Shown: positions 1-13,800 of the stretch, in pieces | How the letters are laid out: the number at the start of each line of letters is the position of its first letter | Position numbering within the stretch: the first letter of the stretch is position 1 | Assembly: GCF_963576615.1 (NCBI RefSeq) | Contig: NC_088712.1 | Coordinates: forward strand, 10,112,541 to 10,176,540 | Source: Watersipora subatra | Taxonomy: Eukaryota; Bryozoa; Gymnolaemata; Cheilostomatida; Watersiporidae | Direction: 5' to 3' | DNA length: 64,000 nt | Position numbers and translations under genes: made by a program | The notes under the pieces: generated by a model | The model's database searches: none | What the model saw: the letters and a program-made list of their open reading frames with translations, nothing else | What the model was told of the DNA's origin: nothing

Positions 1-1900
1 ACTAACTCAATTTAGAACAACATACCAAGTTTTGCACCTTTTCTCGCAACAAGAAAACTCAGATTTTGCTTAATGATCAACCCTTTGAATTCTAACAGAA
101 TTGCGTAAAATGTGCCAGAAACCTTAACGACTGGAATACGGGTACTCACATGGGTATGTTTACAAGATATTTTTATAAGTACTAGCATAAACCAATGAAT
201 TTATTCCTTGCACCGGATGTTAGGCCAAAAATTCACTTCAGTTTGTAACAGTTTGCAAAAATCTTTATTTACCTTTTTCGTGATAACAACAAGTATTATT
301 AGAAAGAATTCACTAAAATATCGATATGACTCGTTTTTAAAATAAAAATAATGAAAAACGTAAAGATACTAGCTATAACTTTCTGGATTATTATGAGTGA
401 TGGAATAAGGATGTTTGTGTGATTGATAGATATGATACTGTGAAAGATTTTTAAGAGTTTTAAAAATTGTACAAATTTTTACAGTTTTAGCACGACTAAT
501 GGTGAAATACTGTTTCTGCTGCTGGGGGAATGTGCTGTGAGGTGCCTGATACTTTTATTAGTGTCTTTACCAAATTTTATTGTATTATGAGTACATTTAG
601 ACATGTTTAATCAAAATTTAAAAGTTTTGGACCGTAAGACAAATTGTCCGGAGTTACTGGCAAACATTCATAAGAACGAGAAGGAATCAAAGGGTTAAAT
701 TTCTGTGGTAATTATGCGGAATCTCATGTGAACCTCCGATAGTTTAGTAATGAATATTAATATGTGATCATGGCCAAATTTATAGCAAATCATTAAAAAT
801 CTTTTGACATGTTTGAGCTGAGTAAAACAAAAAAACCTAACCTGCAAAATCTTTATTGTTAAAAATGGTTTGAAAAAACTTACAAAAACTTAAGGAACAA
901 AGCATTTGGTTGTATTTTCAAATTATTGTGATATAATACTATTATTTGTTAGTTATTATAATATTAATATATTACTAGTTAGAATATGTGATAGATCTGA
1001 GACACTAAGAACTAAATAATAAAATGCTATAGCTAAAACAATAATCTATATATCTACGTTTCAAAGTTGGTCGTGTGTGTATTTGTTGTTGTGTGTGTCC
1101 AGCCATGGCTATTGGTATGCGCACGCCAATTATTTTATCATTGGGATCACGCTTTGCAATGCCCCTGTTGAGAAATATTTTGTGACCCAAGTTTATGCAA
1201 AACGATGCTTCTCCATTTTTTAATTGCGGCTAATTTGTTCCGCCCCCCTTGATATTAACCATAATTTATCTCAAACTCAAAATCTGGCAATCTGTACACT
1301 GATTATATACGTTACTAGGAGATATACGTTGCTCGTCCTGGTGAGTTCAGCATTTTCTGTTATGGTAAAAACTGATAAAACTCATAAATGTTACCATTTT
1401 AGTTAAAAGTTTGAAGTTTATTAATTTACATATTAAAACTTCTCTAATATGTCTTTAGTAAGTTTACTTCATTCAAGTTAGCTTCAGCGTTTATTTTACA
1501 CATCTGTCCTCACGGTAAAAACTCTCCTATGGGTACTAATGTTAACATATCGTTTTGTTTATATTTTCAAAGATGAGGATTTTGATGATTTTTCCCAAAA
1601 GGTGATTGCATCAGACAATTACTGTGGATTTTTATACCGTTCTATGTACGCCTCTAGCCTATGATATTATTGCATAACAGTGTTGGCTTGCGATTTGGCT
1701 TGCCAACGCTAAAACGAACTAAAATCATATAGTTGTATACCAAATAATTTATCATTGTAATCATAGCAAAACAGACTATATTTATCCATTATTGCTAATG
1801 ATTTCACACGTACCTTTAAACACCTTTACATTTTTTTATTTTTCACCTAAATTAACTTCAACGAAACAATTCTTTCAAGTTATGAAGTATGAAAGTTACA
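1..1900. other. No gene seen
   Basis: AT-rich sequence without a supportable exon. A 40-bp stretch near 985-1025 resembles 42505-42545, just upstream of the LTR element, suggesting a shared dispersed repeat. Confidence 0.4.
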
Positions 1901-1904
1901 GTGG

Positions 1905-2100
1905 ATTTCCATACTTTGGAAACCTTTACAGGTGTTTTTATTTTCACTTTTAATTTATTTTAACTACACAAAACACTTTTCTTTTGATATTTAGTTGGAA
2001 AGTTAAAATGGCAATGTTTTTATAGGTTAAATACAAAATATTTTCTGCTCATAGACTTTTTAGTTACCTGGGCATCGCCGCAGAGTACAGCTAATTATTT
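1905..2100 (+). repeat. Dispersed repeat, copy 1 (inverted match at 59100-59275)
   Basis: Segments such as aacctttaca, aactacacaaaacac, aaatggcaa and ataggttaaatacaaa occur in the same order on the opposite strand at 59100-59275. Ends in a GC-richer tail (acctgggcatcgccg, against acccgggaaacgctggg), like the 3' end of a SINE or LINE. Family not identified. Confidence 0.6.
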
Positions 2101-2591
2101 ATATTTTCATGTTCCTGTACTCTGACTCAGGATAAGGCTTGAGGAAAATGTAAAATAATAGTAATGAAACATTCATTTTTCGTAAAATAGTTGGTAAGAA
2201 CTGAAACTAGTTTTATAGGTTTTCTTGTAAATGAAGACGAATTCTGACATCAAATACTGAATAAATATTTCTTGACGCACAATTAGCTTTCAGATTTTAT
2301 GTGCATAACCTATCATTTTTAAAAAAAATTGTTTTTAAAAATTGAGTTTCAGTTAACAAAAAGCTTTTGGATTGACTTGTTGTAACAATTTGACCCTTTC
2401 TCAGGGTCAAACTCCCACAAGAAATTGCTGAAACAAGTAGTTTTATTAAAAATTCATTAAAATTAGTACCCTACAATCATATGAGACTAGAACTAAAATT
2501 TATTATTATTAGCAACTAGACGTATTTGGAACCTAAAATTCTATTCACATGTGGACAAAACCAAATTTATCTGTATATATATTTTAAAACA

Positions 2592-3060
2592 TTATATTTG
2601 GCAGCACCCATAGCAACAGTCCTTAAACCATGATGTTATGAAAGCTGTGCTGTAGCTGTCACTCGCATTTTTGCAACAAACGGCATAGTTTTTGCAGTTT
2701 TTACCATTGCATTGTTTCTCAGAAAGTTTAAGCTGAGAATCTAGACTGCACATTTCCCAAACTTGAACTACTACCATGCTTACATGAGTAGTCAAAGCTA
2801 TTAGGCAGCCATTGATCATGTCTCCAATATAGCTAAGTCTCATTGGATTTAGTACATCATGGTTTTGTGTATACATAATTTCTGCTTTGGATGTTGTTCC
2901 GTCAGGAGGATAAAATAATATTCTATTTTAACATTTTACTGCTCTGGTCTGAGCAGCATAGGTGTCAGCAATCTCATCAGCTAAGTCGACGCCATACATT
3001 TTAGCAGTTTACTCTGCTACTATGGTTGGTGTGGTTGTGCCTTGGCCTTTCCAAAGTGCC
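2592..3060 (-). pseudogene. Decayed piggyBac-like transposase fragment
   Basis: Minus-strand translation gives a GVD-aD motif (KMYGVDLADEIADTYAAQ), then KC-stop-NRILF and a cysteine-containing C-terminus (CNGKNCKNYAVCC). piggyBac transposases have a conserved Y-N-x2-M-G-G-V-D-x2-D block followed by K-W-W and a Cys-rich tail, so the match is to that region. Stops interrupt it near 3010 and 2930. The rest of the transposase is not recognisable. Moderately sure of the family. Confidence 0.55.
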
Positions 3061-3321
3061 TTTTTGCAAGCTTTTGCGGAAGTGTTTAAAACGAATGTGT
3101 ACTTATTTCCTGTTTAGCTGAGACCATGCAAAAAATGTCTATATCTCATTATTATCCACATATGCATACGCATGTATATCTGAATCAACTTATTTTTTGA
3201 ATGTAGATCAGAAAAGGTTTGTCAAGTCGTGAATGTTGGAAAATGCAAGCAGGCATTCATTTACAACCAAAATGTTGGTCAAAAACATAGAATACCCTAA
3301 TTTAAAATCATAACTCACTTA

Positions 3322-4268
3322 GAGCACATAAATTACATAATTTTTTATTATATATTTCAATACATCAGAGCCTTGGCTTTTTATTGAGCTATTGTTTGCC
3401 ATAGTGAGACAGACATTAGTTGGTGTTCATAGGATTTCCCCCAAAGCTCTACCGAAGAAATGTTTACTGGCATAGGCTCGGAAATTGTGACGTCACAGTT
3501 TTCATATGCGGTGTTGTGTGCTCTTACCGCCTATTCTATTGCTCACCACTTATATTTATCAACTACGATAATGACGCTAGTGTCAGGCGAAGATAGGACA
3601 ACTTCAGAGAACCAATGAAGATGACAAAGGAATCAGTGTCATTAGTTCTCCATTAACAGATTATTTCTATGATAAATAACTCAGATGCCAAGCACCATAC
3701 TTTGTTTTCCCGATGATATTATGCACTAGCCCTCTCATTTTATTGTGATGTTGAGGGTCGCGGCTGAGACTAATTAGTTTCAAGCATCGCATGATCTCGC
3801 GAAAGTGCGATTGACGTACATGTATAGTCCTAGGGCCACGCAATCGCAGGTCACAATTTAATCGATGTGATTTCATTACCTTTATCAACGACAGTACATT
3901 TATTGAAGCATAATTAATTAACCAAGAACATGTGTTTGTATTAGTCGGGCGTTAGCACGATCTCGGGCATTGTTGATTATCTAGAATCTTAGATTATTAT
4001 TAGCACTCTCTGGGTTTAACAGCACCAATTGTCACAGAAAAGCGCAGCCTCATTGGCAGCAAAAGGGATCGACTACCTAAGGCTAAATAATAATTGTGAC
4101 ATCACATTTTGAGAACCTGAGCCAAGTGTCTTCCTTTTGCAGGACATGCTTTTAACACCCCGTTTTTCCTAGTTATATTATTCTTTGTGTATTGAATATT
4201 GGCTCATTCAAAAGCCGAAACTCTGATGTATTGAAATATATAATAAAAGATTCTATAACTTATGTGCT
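3322..4268. mobile_element. TIR element with TTA target duplication, private to copy A
   Basis: 947 bp with about 50-bp inverted ends: left agcacataaattacataa, then tatatttcaatacatcagag; the right end is its reverse complement with few mismatches. Flanked by TTA (3319-3321 and 4269-4271). The paralogous site near 45650 lacks it, and the length difference fits a 3-bp duplication, as for PIF/Harbinger elements. No transposase seen. Confidence 0.68.
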
Positions 4269-4701
4269 TTAAAGCAAATATGCAGTCTAGTTGAATGACC
4301 AAAACGTGTATCTAGAAAAGAGCTGTCACGTATCTTTTCGATGTTGATTTGGCATTCACCAACAATGTAGATTTTATATAGAATTATTCACAATACATTT
4401 TAAAGGTTTTGATGTGAATACAGATTCTAATCACTCAATTTGAGGTAAAGATTTATCTATTGCCTCAACCCCGTAGCATACTTTCAATGATTTTAATTGT
4501 AATAAACATATAAGTCAGCATCTTGCATAGAGCTTACATAAAGTATTGAATATATATCATTTTGGATTGTAGCAAATTTTCTTTTTGTAAAACTAGGTAA
4601 AACTTATTCTAGCAAATGGGCTAAATTAAGAAATAAGTAATTTTAATTCCACATTTCATAGACGTTCCTATTTCAATTAGTATGTTTCTCTGTAGACTTA
4701 C

Positions 4702-4800
4702 TTCTCTCTCTCACTGTGCTGACTGAAGGTACTTGAAGAGAGGGTAAGATTTCATCGATCAACATTTGCATTTCATTCTTTGTGTCGGTGTAACTAGAGA
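4702..4800 (-). CDS. Gene A exon 6: short linker exon
   Basis: 99 nt from acceptor tgatatag, encoding SSYTDTKNEMQMLIDEIL then PSLQVPSVSTVRER; donor AGAA/GTAAGT, phase 1. The acceptor lies seven bases upstream of the one used in gene B, and together with the shifted exon 5 donor this restores the frame. Confidence 0.75.
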
Positions 4801-7800
4801 CTATATCACACTACAATGATTGTATAAAACAGCTGAAGAGTTCAAAGAAAGAGAGAGTGAGGCGACAAAATTATGAAAATTATTAACTAGCTACAATTTA
4901 AATTATCTGCCGAACATCTACGCATTTCATAAGCTGTAATCAAATTGATTACTTTATCAATGTGGTTGAATTGCATAAGATTTTGCTAAACTGCTAAAAA
5001 TGCTAAACCTCAACATGTCTAAAGGATGTTCAAATTCTGTGTGTTTCTAAAACTAACAGTATACTGACATTCCATAAAAATGGTCTTTGGTTTGCTCTGT
5101 TCCTATGGTAACAAAGCAACATAAAACTATTTGGGTAACACATTGACTAACTTTTATTATTTGTTCATGACTTTTGAAAATTACTATTAATTATTACTAA
5201 GCCTTTTTGATTTCAATGGTTGTAAAGATTACTAAATTAACCTAAAACTAACCTTCGACAATCTATCGAAGTTGCAACAGCGTGAGGGGGATTCCATAAG
5301 CAAAACCATGAAAAACTATTAAAATGGTAATTAAACTAGACAACGATGCTTCAAGCCCCACTATGCAATCACTGCAAGTATTCAAGAATGCTATCAACGA
5401 CCATGCTTTCTGTAGATACATAACAAAGTTTAATGCCATATGTATGGTCGCATGTTGGAAGAGCAGATGGCTGTAATAATATTGTAAATGCTGAAAAAAG
5501 TTGAGCTTAAATACACTGCAGACCGTTTTAAAATGGTACCAAGTGTATGAACAGAACATATGTCTAGCAATACTGTAGATAGAACGCTTTGTATCCTACT
5601 TGAAACTTGACTGAAAGATAATTGGAGCTTTAAAGAAGAATGTAAACCTACCTACTGTGACTTTGATATTTAGAAGCCAGTAGACCTTGTAGAAACTTCA
5701 TGTTTAAAGTATTTGGACATATAAAGGGTCCAGTTTTGCTTCTTTCTAATCTAGTTCGGTCAACAGCAATACATAATGTGATTTGCTAGACCAGCCTCAT
5801 TAAAGTCATGTTTACAAATAGACGAATTTGACCAACTAACACCATTCTCCAACATGACAATTCAAACCACACACAGCTAAAATAATTCAACACAAGTTTA
5901 TCGGTATTAACTGAAAGACTCTCAGACACCAACATTAAACATGAAAATTATTTTTTTTACTATAGAAGACATGTCACATGTCAAACTCGCTGCTCATTAC
6001 ACATGAGAACTTCTATCATTGCCTTGTAAGAATGTTACTCAAACCTTGAATCAAGTTCATTAAGTTGTGGGCAGGCTATGTAAAGATACAAGATAATGTA
6101 AAATTTTATATGATTAAAATACAACCTTTAGATTGCAAAGTGTCGTTACTTATTGAATTAACCCTGTACCTGACGAGCGTGTTTGACTCGACACTGTGTT
6201 TTGTTGATGATATTCTTTATCTGTCTCCATCTCTTAAGAATTTCATCGTCAAGGAAGTCTGTGATAAGACTTTTTGTTTTTAGCCTACTTTCTGTATATT
6301 CATCCTCGAGCTGTTTATACTTCGACTCCAAAGCTTTGATCTTCTATTAATAAAGCAATGAAAGTATTTGAAAGCACTAGTATTGCTTTATGCACAAATG
6401 TTCTACTAACTTTGAAAAGAGTATGTAGTAGTTTTCATTAGCTTGTAATCACTACCCGCACATTGTAAGAGCGATCCACAAATGAATTTACTGTCCAATA
6501 CATCGTATTAAATGCATAACTCCACAATTGAAAGTTCTATCTTTTATCACAAAATCTAGCCCACAGCAAGAAACATTCTTTAATATTGCGCACAACCTTA
6601 TATGATTGATCAATTGCACAGCATAGTTTTATGTTGCAAGATATTCTGAACACCTCTTGATTTTTTTTCGAAACTGAAAATATACTTGCTAAAAAGTAGC
6701 ATTTATTGTGGAAGCAAAGCATTGAATGGTAAACCATCCATAATTAAATAGATATCACGATGATGTTAAATCTCTTCTGTCATATGGATGCTGAAAAATA
6801 CTTCCCTATAAAAATTGAAGTCAAACTCTCGTTTTCACTTACATGTAAAAGTAGATCCAGGACACACCTGGCTTCTCCTTCAGTCATGTATAATAAGTTT
6901 ATAAAAATGATGCTTTTGCAAAGAATGAACAGAAATAGGGTTGATTAACTAAATAAAATGATAACAAACTGTTGATCTTATACTGGTAGCTCAGTTGATA
7001 AAGAACCACGTGTATTTTTACATAGTAATAATTTGTAATGTTAAAGTGATTGTTATGACAAGATATTGAGAATTGTTCAAAATATTGATAAGTTTAACTA
7101 AGTTTATATTGTCAAAATAATAGCAACTGGAGTCCAAAAATGCTTTGCTAAACAGTTGCCAGTGTCATTGCAACCTGTGAATCCTTGGTGTGATGAATTT
7201 TTTGCAGCATATCAGTGGTTTCCTGGTCATAATCGGCAAGTATTTGAGAGGTGAACTTAAATATTTGTTCCAAATCTTCATCATTTTCAATCATCCCTTG
7301 CTTCAGCTTGTTGATCTTATCATTAAGTTCGTGTACCAGCTGAGGTAAAGGCACCATCTGATGAGTTCCTCCTGAAACAGCCAAAAGTTCACATTCTAAT
7401 TATTCTGGTTAGTCTAATTACCAAAGAATATAAATGATTCTTCATCGAATTTCTCTCAAATAAAGTGGTAAATTTTGAAAGAGATAGAGTTTTGACAAAA
7501 ATAGTAATACATTTAATCAAGTTAGTTCTACATAATGAGTCTAATTTGTAAACTTGGTTGATGGGTTAGCAGCTAGGAAATTAAAAACTGTTACCGTTAT
7601 TATGATACCCTTAATGTCTAGGTAACAAAAGGTAGCTCAAACGGGTGCATACCATTCTCTGATAAACATGGGGAGCCTGTGGGTCACTTGTGATGGTCGA
7701 AAAATGCTGCAAAAATTGTTTGCACCATTTGATGGAAAATATGGGTCATCTGATCAGATTATGACTAGATGATTAGACCAAACTAAAACGAAACTGTAAA

Positions 7801-10800
7801 GTAGTGAGCATCTATATTTGATAAGGGCTTTCAATTAGAACTCAAAGTGTTTCTTAAAAACATTGCTACGAGACATTTTATATTGTGTCTCTTTTTGGCA
7901 TTTCATTTTACATGATTAAGTCACATGTAAAAAATAATCACGTTGAGCTAAGTAAATTATGAAACTAAGGGATTTCAACTTACAACCGTGTTTTCCAACT
8001 GTTCGTTTTTGAGATTTTACGAGCTTGAAATCTTATGTCCACATATTTGAACCTAGAACGCAGCAGCTTAAGGTATGGTGAAACTTTAGATACTAAAAAA
8101 AATGTAATCGCCAATTTGTTGCAAGTCTACCTTTGAAGATCAAATAGCAATAATAACAGTTAAAGGCACTGTTGTTTTAATAAAACTATTTGTAAATGGC
8201 TGCGTTATACATTGCATTTGTTATAAAGTTTTAATGATTTTACTATTTCCTAATTTGGCCAGTTAGTTTACGAGGGAAACTTTTTATCTCAAATTACTGA
8301 TAATTACATAATTTATAAAATGAATTTAGTGATTTTTCTTTTTTACAATTTGCCAAGTCATACTTATAGTCTTAACTAATGTTTTTATACTGTTTCCAAT
8401 TACCGTCATCACAAAACTTGTCTTTGCAAACGCATTCATTACAGATCATCTTCAGACATTTATCACACCCAAAACTGACTAGCTTGTCAGTATGATGAGT
8501 ACAGACTCTGCTTTGCTGACTCTTCAGTAGCTCATACTGTTCCATGTTTACATTTGGATGAATGTTTCCAATCTCTTCATGGTACTCTCGATGCAACTAA
8601 AATGCAAAGTTTGTCAGAACAGATACCAAAAGTGACCCAAATCCTTATGAATAGGATATTCAAAAATTACTTAAAAGTGCGATGAAAAAGATAGTTATGA
8701 AATTTTGTGGTTATTTAAAAGGATCAACAACACTTTTTACACAATAAATTTGTCTGTAATCAGCCCCATTCTAGAGTTCGCAGACTACAATTCATTAGGT
8801 ATTTCAAAGTGGTTGCACTATTGTAATTTCCATTACGAAGCTTCAAAAATAAACTGCTTTAACCTAAAATATAATTCGTCAGCTAAGTTTATATCTTTGA
8901 CCAACTAAGTTCATTGAATAACCTCTCCTAACCTCTTTTTGTTTACTGATATTCACCGAGGTATATAATCAACATAATAATAAACATTCGCTTATCAATA
9001 AATAATCAATGTCATCTATTTAAAATGACTACAGTTATTAACGGTGGTTGTTCATAAATCATTAGAAAAAGGTCATTAGCCTATTAACAACCTTGGTTTT
9101 ATTTATGAATTCTTAGCTTGGCAAAAAGCATTTTACTCTGAAACTACATTTTGAGAAAACATCACAGCTCAAACAAAACTCGTAGCTGAAGTTATTAAAA
9201 TTTTGGTAATGATAATAAAGTAGGTCTTGTTCATTAGTTCTAGCAAAAATAGCAGCAGTATTAGTGCCATTAATGAGAAAAGTTTTTAAAGGAACAATTT
9301 TGCTCCAAACTTGACAATATTAAATGAATTGTAACTGTGACACGACATTATTTTTTGTAATTCTTCAGTTACAAGGGGTGAAGAGAATTTTATTTAAAAC
9401 TTTTAGAAACAAATTGCAAGCAAATTCTGTTCAATCACAATATAAAAATTGTGGGTTAATTAGCACTTACGAACCAATAGAATATAACACACAACACTGG
9501 CTAAAGATTTAAAGGCTGTTGGTGGTACACCCTTAAAACAATGCTCGTAGCAGATAAAAGTTTTCAGCATAAAATTGTGAGTTATTAATATATATGTTTG
9601 ATAGTTCATACAAATAACTAAGATTTTGGGTGGTTATCACAAACTCAAAATTGTAGTGTAAAGTGTGTCAGTTTAAAATCATTTAATCAGACTATTGAAG
9701 TTGCCGAAAACCTTAAGTTTAAAGACTGTTAGCAGAAATTTAATTTTTCCTCAAAACCTGACACCTTAATGTCAAATAGCAAATAACCTATCAAACATTA
9801 CTCATCACCATTCATACCTCATGATGCTTAACACAGTAAATTGTATCACAGAGGGGACAATAAGAAAATGCTTGCTCCTTATCCTTCCCTTTCTTTGCAC
9901 AAAGATCACATGACTTCGGTTTATTTTTGGCTATATCACATGCTGGCAGCTGGTTGAGTGGTACCTCACATATTTCACTACAGTGAAACAAACATCAATT
10001 ATTTATGATCAAGCTAAAAACAATTCCTTAGAATAAGTTTACAGTACATATTTTTGTTATGTTAACTTCATTGATAAATCTATCATTGGAGGTAAAATTT
10101 ACTTTAGAGTTGGGATTAAGACTTATGTTGCTTAGTCTAACTGAATTTAATATCACAATGTGCTAAACCATTGTATAGATGGATCTCATCACATAACTCT
10201 GAAATTGATAATTTTTATGAACTTTTAAATAATTTTAAGTTGTCTTGGAAAGCCAAAATTGTTGCATATACAGTGCACCTTTGGGATACGATTAGCCTGT
10301 AATACGAATTTTTGCTTTGCATATGGGATCATGATGGATTGTGTATTTCGCCATACAAATCTTGTTTCACCAAACAAATTCGGCAAAATTTTGGCCATGT
10401 TCAAATTTGGCAGTTGATGCGCTTAAAATGTCCGTGAAAAAAACCATGATTCCTGAACACTTTTTGTCCAAAGCCTTCTCAGAACGCTTGAAAAAGATAC
10501 AATTTCTTTCAATTTAGCATTCCTCATGTGAAAAGTGGTACGCAAAATTTCTCCTCCAAGCTAGTTGCGAAGTTGGAGCTGCAAATCTGTTGAACAAGGA
10601 TCAGAGATCAGACAAATTTCTTTAACCTGCTAAGAAAAATTTACTTCATTACTCAAACAACTTTGTTGGGCTTTTTGCCAAATGAGGCTGAAGATTTTAA
10701 TGATGTCAGCCAAAAGTTATAATGAAAAGAAGCTCGCTACCCATAGGTACTAAAACTTCAATGATGAAAAAGTAGAAGTTCAGTAAAATAGCCATTGACC

Positions 10801-13800
10801 TATTAACTATACGTATAGTTATTAGGTCTATGAAAATAGCTAAGAGTATGTACATCTATGGAGTGAAACTTACTTTTAATGGTAGATTTAATAAGCTAAA
10901 CTCTTCAGAGTTAAATTCAAAAATTGTGATATACATCAGTCTCAAAGGTAAGAACTCCCTACAGTACGTACCAAACATAGCACAATAAATTGTTACATTT
11001 TATTCCAGATCATAACCACCATAGAAACTAAGATCACTGTAGGTTACTATAGTGACTAAGGTTAATATACTACTTTGTTAATTATTATTATGTACAGTAC
11101 TTGTATAAAATTTTGTTGGTTTTTTAGAAAGGGCTGTTTGCACTGTACAATCAATGGGGTTTAAACCCCGCTCTATATGACATTTTTACTATACCATGGC
11201 AAAAATGCAGGGTTCAATGCCAACCCTGAATAAGATTAAAATCATATCAGAGCGTCTACTCTACGTATACTTTTTTATGTATTTCTTGCACATATTTAAG
11301 CACTTTTTTATTTGGGTTTTTGAATTTGTGCAGGGCAACTTGAACCAAACCAGTCATTTTTTTTCTGTGTAGCCATCAGCCAGATTTGTTTGGTCCTCGG
11401 TCTGGCTAAACCGGGCCAAAGCCCACGCCAGCAGAGGTGCCAGTCAGCGGCGTTTTAAACCCATTGGGGCTGTAATTTTATCTTTGAAAACATTACAAAT
11501 TGCGCCACCAGGTAATGTTTTTAAGTCGCACACTCCAGGTGCTTGACTTCTTGGCGTAGTAAATCTTTATTTGCTCGGCCAATTTTTGATTGAGCGTAAT
11601 GCCAGCAGTCGTCTCAAAATATAATTATCATTTTAATTGTTTCTATACCCATATTGCTGGGTCTGCCGGGCTACCCTTTGTTGGCAGTTGTTAAACATCT
11701 TGCATGTGGTAGCAGCTCCAACATATATTTAACATGGTAGGAATTTAGTGCAGAGCCCTCTGAGAAACTCTTGTCTGGCTGGGGCATTTTTGGCAGAGGT
11801 AAGCTTTGTCTGTTCTTTTTGGTCTGCCATTCTTGTTGGCTCTTGCATGAACATCGGAGATGTTCAATGACAGGGTACACAGAGCCATATCAAAACTTGC
11901 AAGACATTATTTAGCTTGAAGAAAACCATTTCTTTTGAGGCAGTCGATGCTGCAAATCAGGTCATTGTCATGGTCATATTCAAAAAATTGGTCCTATGAC
12001 ATATGCTGCAGCTTGCATGAGCAGACAAAAGCAGCGAAGTGTTGAAAGACATTGTGCCATACCTTCCCACTTTACAGAACCCACACTTATCTTTCCTTTC
12101 CTAAGACCATGCGCCAACATGGTCTTGTGTACTATTCTGTGCATCTGATTTTTAGAAAGTTTTATTAGGTGAGCATCTACCTGGGTCAGCTCAAGTTAAA
12201 AAAAAAAGTGTAGCTAAAGCTTTATTAAAGAGGCTCTATTTTTTAAGAACTTTGGCTGGTCCTCCACAACAACCCTGCTGACCAGTTCCTGCTAAAGCAC
12301 TTCCAAATGTTCACGCCGTCTAAGAAATGACAGCTTTGCAGCTGGAAGAGAGCCAACTTGATTTATCACTCTCTCCACAGGCAGCATTGTGTGCAGGAAA
12401 TAAAGAAAGCAAGTCTGTTATGATATACAGTCAAACATGGATAACTCACCCTCGGATAGCTAAAACACATGGTTAACTCAAACATTTTTTTTTGTCCGCT
12501 CCTATGTAATGATAAATTGCTTTAGATTACTCGACATCAACTCTGTTAACTGGAACAGTTTTTTTGCCCAACGGCTACCGAAGCGGTTGCTATCGCCTTA
12601 GAAAAGCAGTTTATTCCAAGCCATAGAGGTAAACCTCAACTTTTCGTAGTTCATAGGCTTCGTTATTACCACCATGGACAAAATATTTTTGTCAACAGCT
12701 TTTCTAAAGGTTTGGTGAAATTTGATTTTTACCAAACATCCGCTTAGCGATGGCCCTTCAGGAGCAAGGAAAAGTGAGGTAACATTTGCATAAACTTCAA
12801 GAAAAATTGGCACAATTGATCTTGGTTAAAACGCTCAGAGAAAAGGAAATCTTTTCTTCTGAGCATTTCAACAGCAATCAAGTTTTGCTGATTTTAATAT
12901 AAAAACGTCCCAGCAATAACATCACCTCAAACAACAAACCAATCTCAAGTGATAGAAAAATCTCTACACTTTTTGATAAATATTTTTTAAACTTTACATT
13001 AGAAGCATTTAATTTGAAACCAGCCATTTATGCTTGTGATTTAGATTATAGTATGTATTATGTACATGTATTTACTAATAAATAAATACATGGACTTGTG
13101 ACAGTGCTCTGATAACTTGAACGCTTTGATAACTCGAACACTTTCACTCGGTCGTGTGAAGTTTGAGTTATCTATGATTGACTGTATTTCGAAGGAGTTT
13201 CCACTAGTCGAGGAGCTGAGACTACTCTGCTTTCTTAACGAAAGCGCTTTTAGTACGCGTATAGTGTACATATAATTTCCCCCGTACCGTATAATAGAAC
13301 CGAAAAAGAAATCCAATAAAAATGATTAATAGGGTCGCTAAGACGTTTGCTTAGTTACGGCCAAGCTATAAATGTTGAAAGGTATTAGCGATAAAAATTT
13401 AATAAAGATAGACACAGCATGCAAAAAACATATTTTAACAGGGATTATATGTAGATACATAAAGATAAAATGTCACAAATAGGCTCGTGGCTTGGCGTTC
13501 GCTACAACAGACATCCGCTTTACGATGGCATCACGCAAGCAAAGAAAAGCGTGGAAACCTTCTGACAAACTTAAAGTACTCGAGAAAATCGAAGCAGGAC
13601 AAAAGCTATCAGCATTATCAAAAAGAGAAAATCTTCCAAAAAGTACAGTGTCTACATGGATTAAACAAAAAGAAAGAATAAGATCGTTATGTGACCAAAA
13701 TACATCAAAGCTAAGAGATCGTTCAACGGTGCACGATGATTTGGATGGTGTATTATTGACTTGGTTTAGACAAGTGCGTAGTGAAGGCGTACCTACGACG

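Noticed and set aside
1005..1190. Minus 61-aa frame MGHKIFLNRGIAKRDPNDK
   Set aside because: No domain recognised and no splice or paralog support; may be part of a dispersed repeat shared with 42505-42545.
5263..5559. Minus 98-aa frame in gene A intron 5
   Set aside because: The homologous intron of gene B (46740-47060) does not keep the frame, so it is intronic.
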